A stretch of DNA of 61,044 nt, taken from the IMG/VR virus record IMGVR_UViG_3300036770_001422, positions 1-61,044 of that record; one strand, given 5' to 3'. The DNA comes from a virus. Under the pieces are notes generated by a model. The model did no database searches. It was not told where the DNA came from and saw nothing but the letters and a program-made list of their open reading frames with translations. Below are positions 33,207 to 41,386 of this stretch, one piece after another. Numbering within the stretch: the stretch's first letter is position 1; the number at the start of each line of letters is the position of its first letter. Position numbers and translations under genes: made by a program.

Positions 33207-34742
33207 ATGGCAACAGTAACCTATAGTGTTGGTAGAGCGCAATTAGTCGCTGAAACTACTGCCTCTGGACAAATTATTATCAAATTAATATTGCCTAGCG
33301 GTCGAGTAATCGCTAACATTGATGGTTGGACCCGTGAAATGTTTAATCAACTTATCACAAGTCCTACTACCGCAGATGATGATGCAAGTGCGTTACAAAG
33401 CGTTTCCTCAAGTTATGCTGAAGTTGTGCCATATTTAAAAGCAGAATTAGCAAAGTTACAGACACAAACTGATAATAATGCAGCCGGAAATCCAATAGAT
33501 CCAAATGCCGCTGACGGGGATAATGAAGATCCGTTTGGGGGTCAATCGACACCTGCGACAGTTACAGATGATGAAGGTAACCCATTAGCAGAGTTTGCTG
33601 ATGATGACGCTATTGAAAATGAAGATCCAGAACCCATAGACGCAGATGAAGATCCAGGCGTTAATACAGCAGACGATGATAATGAAGAAAGTGTTGAAAA
33701 TAGAGACCCATCTAGTGTAGGTGAAGAAGAAGCAAGCCCGTATGGTACAGATTATCAAGCGAAGGGCGAACCTGTATTAAGCGAAGATGGAACTCCCAGT
33801 GGATTCTTAAGAAATCCTGAAACAGGGGATTTATATACCGATGACGGTACACAAGTAGGTGGAACTGAAGAACCAGTATCAAGTTCCGATCCAAGTTCTA
33901 GAGGACTGTTTGGTGCTCAAACTGATGCTAGAACTGAAGCGTCAGTGCAGGATCAATCCAACTTTGCTATGAAGGAAGATTGGCGTGTAAGATTAAGTCT
34001 TGCACCCGGAGCAAACTATCTATATAAGGCTCCAAATGTTCAAGGTATATTAGCACCATTGGCAGCAACAGATGGGGTAATATTCCCATATACGCCAAAC
34101 ATTCAAGTTGGATATAGTGCGGCATATGATGCTACATCACCTACACACAGCAACTATAAAATTTATCAATATACCAATAGCAGTGTTGATAATGTAAGTA
34201 TCACATGTGATTTTACTGCACAAGATACGTTTGAGGCTAACTATCTATTAGCAGTTATTCATTTCTTTAGAACATTAACAAAAATGTTCTATGGGCAAGA
34301 TCAAAATCCAAAGCCAGGCACACCTCCACCGTTAGTGTTCTTATATGGTTTAGGAGCATTTCAATTTAATGCTCATCCACTAGTGGTTACTAATTTTAAT
34401 TATAATTTACCTAATGATGTTGACTATATACGTGCTGCCGTAACAACTACATATGCAGGTGTTAATAAAGCAGTAGAGAATCCAAGCGGTACTAACACAA
34501 ACACTAGTGGAAATAGATTAGGAAGCGGCATATTGCCAGGTGGAATTGTTCCAAAAACAACATTCGATAGTGTGCCTGGCGGCACAGTAGAACCAACTTA
34601 TGTACCAACAAGAATGCAAATACAAATATCAGCACTACCAATCATAACACGTAATCAAATAAGCAATGCTTTTAGTCTTAAGGATTATGCTACTGGTAAA
34701 TTATTACAAGGCACTAAACGTGCCGGCGGAGGAATTTGGTAA
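33207..34742 (+). CDS. Baseplate/tail-tube junction protein, gp48/gp54-like (tentative)
   Basis: The protein has 511 residues in two parts. Residues 1-90 form a small N-terminal domain. Residues about 90-245 are a low-complexity acidic linker (DDDNEES, DADEDPG, DPSSVGEEE). The structured part starts about DWRVRLSLAPGANYLYKAPN and includes FPYTPNIQVGYSAAYDATSP, THSNYKIYQYTNS and HFFRTLTKMFYG. This resembles virion proteins that in marine T4-like phages lie at the baseplate-tube junction. T4 gp48 and gp54 have that job and a tube-like fold. The place at the head of the gp53, hub, spike, gp25, gp6 block supports this, but I cannot choose between gp48 and gp54. AAGGG lies 12 bases before the start. 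Confidence 0.5.
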   Translation: MATVTYSVGRAQLVAETTASGQIIIKLILPSGRVIANIDGWTREMFNQLITSPTTADDDASALQSVSSSYAEVVPYLKAELAKLQTQTDNNAAGNPIDPNAADGDNEDPFGGQSTPATVTDDEGNPLAEFADDDAIENEDPEPIDADEDPGVNTADDDNEESVENRDPSSVGEEEASPYGTDYQAKGEPVLSEDGTPSGFLRNPETGDLYTDDGTQVGGTEEPVSSSDPSSRGLFGAQTDARTEASVQDQSNFAMKEDWRVRLSLAPGANYLYKAPNVQGILAPLAATDGVIFPYTPNIQVGYSAAYDATSPTHSNYKIYQYTNSSVDNVSITCDFTAQDTFEANYLLAVIHFFRTLTKMFYGQDQNPKPGTPPPLVFLYGLGAFQFNAHPLVVTNFNYNLPNDVDYIRAAVTTTYAGVNKAVENPSGTNTNTSGNRLGSGILPGGIVPKTTFDSVPGGTVEPTYVPTRMQIQISALPIITRNQISNAFSLKDYATGKLLQGTKRAGGGIW

Positions 34743-35056
34743 TGTCTACTAACAGTATATATCCTGCAACAAGTCCATACAATACTACAGATATTGTAGA
34801 TACAAAATATTTGGACGTAATGAATTATCGTCCTATCCCTAGAAAACCTAGTGATGTATATTACACTATTCCTGCTGTATATGAATATAGACCTGATTTA
34901 CTTGCATATGACTTATATGGTGATCCAAAGTTGTGGTGGGTATTCGCAGAAAGAAATCCAAATAGATTAGGTAAAGATCCATACTTTGACTTTGTGGCTG
35001 GGTTAGGAATCTATATACCTACTCAAGACACACTAAAACAAGTATTGGGCATCTAA
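34742..35056 (+). CDS. gp53: Baseplate wedge protein gp53
   Basis: The protein has 104 residues with the start at 34742 (MSTNSIYPATSPYN), whose ATG overlaps the stop of the preceding gene by one base (TAATG). Starting at the upstream TTG would add only two residues. The C-terminal half YRPDLLAYDLYGDPKLWWVF, then AERNPN is the LysM-like hallmark of gp53 and related wedge proteins. In T4 gp53 joins baseplate wedges around the hub and is 196 residues long, so this is a short version. The next gene starts immediately after the stop (TAA ATG). Confidence 0.85.
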   Translation: MSTNSIYPATSPYNTTDIVDTKYLDVMNYRPIPRKPSDVYYTIPAVYEYRPDLLAYDLYGDPKLWWVFAERNPNRLGKDPYFDFVAGLGIYIPTQDTLKQVLGI

Positions 35057-37729
35057 ATGGCAACAACAGCCGCAGAAATATTACAGTATGTAAGTCAAGC
35101 CGAAGAACTGATAAATTCTGTATCAGGTCAAATCAATGGCTTTGAGAGCGATTTTCAAGGATTGTTAGCCAATCCTAATCAACCCAATGCACTCAACACA
35201 TTTAATAATTTAGTAACTCAAAGAACAACTGTTGCAGATACATGGAACAATAACACCGTGTATTCGCAAATGATTCAATTATACAATAGTGCCCCACAAA
35301 GTGTAAAAAATGAAGTAGAATCAAGAGTACAGTCTACTAAGTCTGCGGCAGAATCATTAGTTAAAGTAGGTAGAACGCAAAAGTTTGAAACAATACCTAA
35401 GACAAAAGAAGCAATTGAAAACGCTATAAAAAATAACGGGGAACAGGACGACGAAAACGAAGATCCAGGATCAAATGAACCCGGTACAAGTTCAGAAAAC
35501 TTAACCGGAGAAGCAGATGGTGATAATAATGATGGTGCAACTGCTAGCGAAAATAATAGTTCAACAGGACAAACTACTGGATCAGGCGCCGGCGGCAATG
35601 TAGCCAGAGTAAATGGCGCCGCTGCAGCGGATCCTGCATCAAGTCCTGGACGTCGATTAAAAAATCCTTTAGGTTATTTCTCAAGTAGCACATATCAAAT
35701 TACACTTTATATGGTTACACCTGATGCATATGATGCTTTTATTCTGTCTGGAAGAAAAAATATACAAGCATTACAACAAGCAGGTGGTGGCAATCAAGGA
35801 GCAGGAGCATATATTATTGCTCAAAGTGGTGGCATAAACAATACTACAACAACTAGAGCACCTGGATTTAATTTTGATTATTATATTGATAACTTAAAAA
35901 TAGTTACAAGTACAGGTGGAAAAGAAACTGGAACTGCTACCAATGTAACAGATATGAGTTTTACGATTGTAGAACCATATGGATTCTCATTTATTACTAA
36001 GTTGAAGAATGCTAGTAACGCTATACAACAATATAGTAAAAAGTTAGCAGGAGTACAGAATCCTAGCAAGCAATTTTTTATATTGGGTATAAGGTTTTTA
36101 GGTTATGACCAAAATGGTAATCTAATGACCGGTAAAGAACAATTTGATGGTTTGGCACTTGATGAAACTGCAAGTCCTAATGGATTATTTGAAAACTTTT
36201 ACGATATATTATTAACTAGCATTAAGTTTAAGATTGACGGAAGAGCAACCACATATAACATTAAAGCGGCAGCAATTGCCCCAACAGTATCATTTGGTAT
36301 TAAAAGAGGTTTCTTAACATCTAATGCAAAGATTCAAGGTGCAACAGTTGAAGATGCATTAGAAGGTCCCGATGGCTTTATAACTAAATTAAATGCTGAC
36401 CAACAAAACTTAAAAGATGCCGGTAAAATCAAAGAAACAAACAATTATAAAATTACTTGGATTGGTGGAGGAGAAGAAATACGTGAATCATCTATTGTAT
36501 TACCTGAAGATTTAGATAAGTCAAAATGGGCTACAAGTAATGCAAAGAATTCTACTGAATCAACTGATAAAGAAAGTGCAACAGCCACACCAAATAATAC
36601 AGTAAGAAATATTCAATTTAACAGAGATAGTCCCGCATTACAAGTTATATCTCAAATTATAGCGCAAAGTTCATATTTACGTGATGCTATGCAAGTAGTA
36701 TATACATCACAAGTTGAGCCAAATGCTGAAAAGAAAACAGATAATCAAAACGATCCAAACACTAAGAAAAGTGTATCTTGGTATAATTTAAGTGCTGAAG
36801 TTACAAATGCACGTTGGGATACAGTAACAGGTGATTTTGCATATGATATTAATTATTTGATACAACCATACGAAACTCCTGTTATTGATAGTGCATATGC
36901 TAATCCTGGAGTCAAATATTATGGCCCGCATAAACGATATGATTATTGGTATACAGGTAAAAACAGTGAAATCATAAGTTATGAACAAAACTTAGATAAC
37001 ACTTATTTTAATTCTATATTAGATCCTAGTGTAGGTAGCAGTACAGGTGTTGGTAATGCAGGCCCAGTAGATGTAGCCGGAGTACCAAACAGACCTACTA
37101 ATCAAAATAGACAGGGAACATTGGATAAGGGTCGTGAGGCACAAAACAATTATCTAACAAGTTTGTTTGATCCTGGTGCATATGCTATGGCAAAGATTTC
37201 TATATTAGGAGATCCTGATTTTTTAGTACAAGAAAGTGCAAGTAGTATCAATGCAGTTTATAGTAAGTTCTATGGAACAAATGGATTTACAATTAATCCT
37301 AATGGCGGGCAAGTTTTTATTGAAATAGATTTCAAAGAAGCGGTCGATTATGATACCCAAAAAGGTGTGTTAAGTATTAACGATAGTATTTTATTTTGGA
37401 AATACCCTGAAGATATTAGTAAACTGGTTAAAGGTGTAAGTTATATGGTATATAAAGTTACTAGTAGTTTTGCTTCAGGAAAGTTTACGCAGACATTAGA
37501 ATGCACCATAAATACATTTGGTGATCCTGGTAGTAAAACACAAGAATCTGCAAATCGTCAAACAACAGGACAAACTGCAGGATCAGATTCAACTACTAAT
37601 AACACTGGACTTACAAAGGATAATCCACCTGCTGATACTAAGACTACCACAAGCGACCCGCCAACAACTAATGATAATGCACCGGGCACCAATGGTACAG
37701 CGCCAAGTTCTGATGATGACGGGGGTTAA
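35057..37729 (+). CDS. Baseplate hub protein, gp27/gpD-like (tentative)
   Basis: The protein has 890 residues. An N-terminal helical part is followed by an acidic low-complexity linker (about residues 130-195), a hub-type beta-barrel region (LKNPLGYFSSSTYQITLYMV, GFNFDYYIDNLKIV), and a C-terminal domain with AKISILGDPDFLVQ, ISKLVKGVSYMVYKVTSSFA and GKFTQTLECTINTFGD. The last segment is the pattern seen in gp27/gpD/VgrG-type hub proteins (LTILGDPD..., Y.V..V.H.F..G.F.T.L). It ends in a Thr/Asp/Pro-rich tail. Being directly before the gp5-like spike gene fits the gp27-gp5 hub complex. T4 gp27 is 391 residues; the extra length is linkers and an additional domain. Confidence 0.55.
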   Translation: MATTAAEILQYVSQAEELINSVSGQINGFESDFQGLLANPNQPNALNTFNNLVTQRTTVADTWNNNTVYSQMIQLYNSAPQSVKNEVESRVQSTKSAAESLVKVGRTQKFETIPKTKEAIENAIKNNGEQDDENEDPGSNEPGTSSENLTGEADGDNNDGATASENNSSTGQTTGSGAGGNVARVNGAAAADPASSPGRRLKNPLGYFSSSTYQITLYMVTPDAYDAFILSGRKNIQALQQAGGGNQGAGAYIIAQSGGINNTTTTRAPGFNFDYYIDNLKIVTSTGGKETGTATNVTDMSFTIVEPYGFSFITKLKNASNAIQQYSKKLAGVQNPSKQFFILGIRFLGYDQNGNLMTGKEQFDGLALDETASPNGLFENFYDILLTSIKFKIDGRATTYNIKAAAIAPTVSFGIKRGFLTSNAKIQGATVEDALEGPDGFITKLNADQQNLKDAGKIKETNNYKITWIGGGEEIRESSIVLPEDLDKSKWATSNAKNSTESTDKESATATPNNTVRNIQFNRDSPALQVISQIIAQSSYLRDAMQVVYTSQVEPNAEKKTDNQNDPNTKKSVSWYNLSAEVTNARWDTVTGDFAYDINYLIQPYETPVIDSAYANPGVKYYGPHKRYDYWYTGKNSEIISYEQNLDNTYFNSILDPSVGSSTGVGNAGPVDVAGVPNRPTNQNRQGTLDKGREAQNNYLTSLFDPGAYAMAKISILGDPDFLVQESASSINAVYSKFYGTNGFTINPNGGQVFIEIDFKEAVDYDTQKGVLSINDSILFWKYPEDISKLVKGVSYMVYKVTSSFASGKFTQTLECTINTFGDPGSKTQESANRQTTGQTAGSDSTTNNTGLTKDNPPADTKTTTSDPPTTNDNAPGTNGTAPSSDDDGG

Positions 37730-37735
37730 TGAATA

Positions 37736-40700
37736 ATGGCACAGGACGTATTTAAACCTAAAGGGCCTACTAAGGCAAGTCAACCAGACGCTGGTGGCGC
37801 CAACGCACGTACCGTTCCTGTATTTGGTGTTGTTAAAGATAATATTGATCCTACACGATCAGGTAGATTACAAGTTTATATTAGTGACTTTGGTGGTGAT
37901 GATCCAGACAATAGAGACAATTGGATATCAGTAAGTTACATGACTCCCTTCTATGGGTATACTCAACCTGATGCAAACGAATCAGGATATGGAACATATA
38001 AAGATAACCCTAGCAGTTATGGTATGTGGTTCGCACAACCAGATATAGGTACACAAGTTATCTGTATATTCATAAACGGTGATGTTAATTATGGATTTTG
38101 GATAGGATGCGTACCTAAACCCGATGCATTAACAATGGTGCCTGCTATAGGTGCTACGGATAATATTGTACCAAACGAAGGTGAAGCGCAAAGTTATGGT
38201 GGTGCAGTAAGACTTCCAGTAACAAACATTAATACTAACAATGAAGAAATGGCAGATAGCAATGATTATATCAATGCTGCCAAACCAGTTCATAGTTATG
38301 TAGCAGGTATTATGAGTCAACAGGGTATCATTCGTGATCCAGTACGAGGTCCTATATCAAGTTCTGCTCAACGTGAAACACCTAGTAGAGTTGGTTGGGG
38401 AGTATCAACTCCTGGTCGCCCAATCTATGAAGGTGGATTCGATGATGAATCACTAGCACAAAACTTAGAGGGTGGGACACCGCAATCATTAAGAGTGGTT
38501 GCACGTAGAGGTGGACATAGTATTGTAATGGATGACGGCGATATTATTGGTCGTGATCAATTAATAAGAATTAGAACAGCATTAGGACATCAGATATTAA
38601 TGAGTGACGACGGTCAAACATTAATGGTATTACATAGTAATGGACAAAGTTATATTGAATTAGGCAAAGAAGGTACTGTTGATATCTATAGCACTAACAG
38701 TATTAATTTAAGAACACAGGGTGATCTAAACTTACATGCGGATAATAATGTTAATATTCATGCTACAAAAGATTTAAACATACAGGGCGAGAACATTAAC
38801 ATTAATACAGAGAAGGACATGAACGTTCGCAATGGTGTCAATTATAAACATTATACGTTAAGTGATTATACTGTAAAAGTTGACGCAGCCATGAGCATGG
38901 AATCAGGCGGCGATAGTTCATTTGTAAGCAAGAACATAACTTATATCAATGGTGAAAAGATTAATCTTAACACAGGTGCAACGTCAACTATACCAAAAGA
39001 AGTTGATCCAATACCAATTATTGCTCATACAGATACATTGTTTGATGATGTTAAGGGCTTTGCCGCATGTCCAGGTAAACTGTTAAGTATTGTGACACGT
39101 GCTCCTGCTCATACACCATGGGCTAACGCAGGACAAGGTGTAGATGTTAAAACTGATGTTAGTGCAAAAGGTAATTTACCAGCAAGTCCAACCCCTGCAC
39201 AAGCCGCAGTTAATACAGCATCAGCGGCAGTAGCAGGCACCCCCGTTTCAGTAGCAACTACTGTTTCTATGCCTGCTACAACAGCAGTAAGCGGCGCATT
39301 AGATAAAAATACTACCAGTGCAGTTTTAGGTACAATGGCTAAAAATGCGGCAACAGGCCCATTACAAGCAGCAGCCGCACAAGGTGCAGCCATTGTTCAA
39401 CAAGGTACACAAAAAGTTGCGGCTATTGGTGCATTTGCTCAAAGCCCAACACAGATGATGACTGCGGGAGTATTGAAACCTGGATCAGATAAACTAGTAC
39501 AAAGTTTAGTAAGTAGTGGTGCAAATATTACTCAATCTATGCCAGCATCATTGTTTACTGGACAAAAAGGTGCAGAAACACTAAGCAACTACATTAACAA
39601 TACAACCGCGCAAGCAACTGCACAAGTGGTTAACTTACAAAAAGCACAAAGTGCATTAACAGCCGCAGGTGCCATATCTGGAAAAGAGTCAGCGGGTCAA
39701 CTTGCAGGTATTGTAATGGCAGGCGCCACTTCAGGGGTATCGTCAACTCTAAATGCTCTTACTTCCGCAGCCAGCAACCCTGGAGCAGCATTAGCAAGTT
39801 CTACCGAAGCATTGAAATCAATTGGAGCGGGTAATTTAGCAGCCAGCGTAGCACAAAACGTAACCGGAGGTTTAGGTGGCATATCTAAGGCTCTTGGTGC
39901 AATGAGTGCATCACCGGGCTTATCAGGGTTATTAGATAGTGCTAAGGGTGTTGCAGGTTCAGCATTTAGCGCAATAACTGGATCATTTAAACCAATGACA
40001 GCCGGCATACCACAAAACTTAACTGCATTGGCTAAAACCGCAGCACAGGCTACGGCTTCAGCATCAGGACAGACGGGTGTTCTCAGTGCATCAAGCCTAG
40101 TTTCTTCTGCAACAGGGGCAGTAACAGGAGCAGTAAGTTCCTTAACTGGTGCCGCATCAGCATTAACTTCTGTTGGTGGAGCCGGCGCACTAGCCAGTGC
40201 AGCCAGCGCAGTAGCCTCAGGAGGTGTAGCAAGCGCAGCCTCTTCATTAGCAAGTGGATTAAGCAATTTACCAGGTGGACAAAAGACCGTACAAGCAGTA
40301 GTCAACAATGCTCAAGGTGCAATTAACTCATTGCCGGGTACGGCAGCAATAACTGGTTTAGTACAACAAGCATCAACCGCCGCATTGAATAAACTACCTC
40401 TACCATCATTACCAAGTGGATTAAACTCATTGACTAATCTAGCCACATCAGGATTAGCAGCCGGCGCAGCCGCTCAATTAACTTCAGCGATTTCCGCTTT
40501 AAGTTCGGGCGGTTCTGTATCAATTAAATTGCCTACTATAGGTCTTAATACAGTTGACCGTTCAGGAATTACTGCACAAATCGCTAGTGTGTTTGGAGAT
40601 CCTAAGATTCCTAAACCAAACTTAGTGGGTGAGGTAAGTGAGGGTGCAAAATCTGCGGCTGAACAGCAAGCGGAAAAGATTAGAGAAGAAGTCAAGTATG

Positions 40701-40876
40701 CTCAAGAATTGCAGGTATTCAATGAGAAAATTAGAGATGCTAGACTTGCATACTATACAGCCAAACGTGATTTACCTCAGGGAGATCCTGGTATAATAGC
40801 CGCACGTGATAAGTGGTTTGCATTGACAGAAGATGCAGAATATATAGACCTTAGGAAGAAACTTGGGATTGCATAA
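37736..40876 (+). CDS. gp5: Baseplate central spike protein, gp5-like, lacking a lysozyme domain
   Basis: The protein has 1046 residues. The N-terminal OB-fold is recognisable (VFGVVKDNIDPTRSGRLQVY, WISVSYMTPFYGY, PDIGTQVICIFINGD, GFWIGCVPKPD). Residues about 300-365 form a spike-type beta-helix with short repeats (GTVDIYSTNSINLRTQGDL, NLHADNNVNIHATKDLNI). Between them T4 gp5 carries a lysozyme domain; I see no catalytic E-x8-D-x5-T pattern here. Residues about 460-960 are a very Ala/Ser/Gly-rich, low-complexity region of unknown role, and the last about 80 residues are a charged helical tail. Upstream GGGGG may serve as a ribosome-binding site. Likely role: trimeric membrane-piercing spike at the centre of the baseplate. 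Confidence 0.8.
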   Translation: MAQDVFKPKGPTKASQPDAGGANARTVPVFGVVKDNIDPTRSGRLQVYISDFGGDDPDNRDNWISVSYMTPFYGYTQPDANESGYGTYKDNPSSYGMWFAQPDIGTQVICIFINGDVNYGFWIGCVPKPDALTMVPAIGATDNIVPNEGEAQSYGGAVRLPVTNINTNNEEMADSNDYINAAKPVHSYVAGIMSQQGIIRDPVRGPISSSAQRETPSRVGWGVSTPGRPIYEGGFDDESLAQNLEGGTPQSLRVVARRGGHSIVMDDGDIIGRDQLIRIRTALGHQILMSDDGQTLMVLHSNGQSYIELGKEGTVDIYSTNSINLRTQGDLNLHADNNVNIHATKDLNIQGENININTEKDMNVRNGVNYKHYTLSDYTVKVDAAMSMESGGDSSFVSKNITYINGEKINLNTGATSTIPKEVDPIPIIAHTDTLFDDVKGFAACPGKLLSIVTRAPAHTPWANAGQGVDVKTDVSAKGNLPASPTPAQAAVNTASAAVAGTPVSVATTVSMPATTAVSGALDKNTTSAVLGTMAKNAATGPLQAAAAQGAAIVQQGTQKVAAIGAFAQSPTQMMTAGVLKPGSDKLVQSLVSSGANITQSMPASLFTGQKGAETLSNYINNTTAQATAQVVNLQKAQSALTAAGAISGKESAGQLAGIVMAGATSGVSSTLNALTSAASNPGAALASSTEALKSIGAGNLAASVAQNVTGGLGGISKALGAMSASPGLSGLLDSAKGVAGSAFSAITGSFKPMTAGIPQNLTALAKTAAQATASASGQTGVLSASSLVSSATGAVTGAVSSLTGAASALTSVGGAGALASAASAVASGGVASAASSLASGLSNLPGGQKTVQAVVNNAQGAINSLPGTAAITGLVQQASTAALNKLPLPSLPSGLNSLTNLATSGLAAGAAAQLTSAISALSSGGSVSIKLPTIGLNTVDRSGITAQIASVFGDPKIPKPNLVGEVSEGAKSAAEQQAEKIREEVKYAQELQVFNEKIRDARLAYYTAKRDLPQGDPGIIAARDKWFALTEDAEYIDLRKKLGIA

Positions 40877-40880
40877 ATAA
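40872..40880 (+). promoter_or_regulatory. Late-type box 4 bases before gp25
   Basis: CATAAATAA is separated by TATC from the ATG at 40885 and contains the stop codon of the spike gene. No Shine-Dalgarno sequence lies at a normal distance. Confidence 0.4.
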
Positions 40881-40884
40881 TATC

Positions 40885-41340
40885 ATGGCAAACTATATTG
40901 GATTTAGTACAATTAATGCGGACAAGCCTAAAATCACTAACCCAGTTAATTTAGGTAGAGATTATGGTGCTTCCGGCATTACAAGACCCTATGTATTTGG
41001 AAAAAAGTACCGTTTGACGGATTCTCAATTAGTAATACAAGATTTTGTTAATGCATTAAATATCCCTCAAGGACAAAAAGTCGGTCAACCTGCATATGGT
41101 ACAACACTTTGGTCGTTTGTATTTGAACCAAATACAGCAGATGTACAGTTTCAATTAGAAAATGAAATACGTAGAGTTGCTAGTCTAGATCCTAGAATAG
41201 AATTAAACTACGTAAAAGCGTTCCCGCAAGAAAATGGCATACTTTTAGAAGTAGAATTAGCAGTAAATCCATTCAATAGTGCTACTACTTTAAGTTTGTT
41301 TTTCGACAGCAAAACCAATCAAGCCTCGTTACAACAATAA
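40885..41340 (+). CDS. gp25: Baseplate wedge protein gp25
   Basis: The protein has 151 residues (T4 gp25 has 132). It fits the GpW/gp25 family: LVIQDFVNALNIPQGQKVGQ, PAYGTTLWSFVFEPN, QLENEIRRVASLDPRIELNY and the beta-rich end ILLEVELAVNPFN. gp25 is the wedge component at the junction with the sheath that starts sheath assembly, conserved in contractile tails and type VI secretion (TssE). The start has no Shine-Dalgarno sequence and instead CATAAATAA four bases before it. Confidence 0.95.
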   Translation: MANYIGFSTINADKPKITNPVNLGRDYGASGITRPYVFGKKYRLTDSQLVIQDFVNALNIPQGQKVGQPAYGTTLWSFVFEPNTADVQFQLENEIRRVASLDPRIELNYVKAFPQENGILLEVELAVNPFNSATTLSLFFDSKTNQASLQQ

Positions 41341-41360
41341 CAAAACCGCTTTTTTAGGTA

Positions 41361-41370
41361 TGATAAATAC
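41361..41370 (+). promoter_or_regulatory. Late-promoter box upstream of gp6
   Basis: TGATAAATAC lies 16 bases before the gp6 ATG at 41387, with AAAGAGA between as a ribosome-binding site. Probably drives gp6 and the giant gene. Confidence 0.7.
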
Positions 41371-41386
41371 TTAAAAGAGATCAACT

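Noticed and set aside
39697-40308. 203-codon frame on the minus strand opposite the spike gene
   Set aside because: Antisense shadow of the Ala/Ser-rich region; its residues mirror the codon composition of the sense gene.
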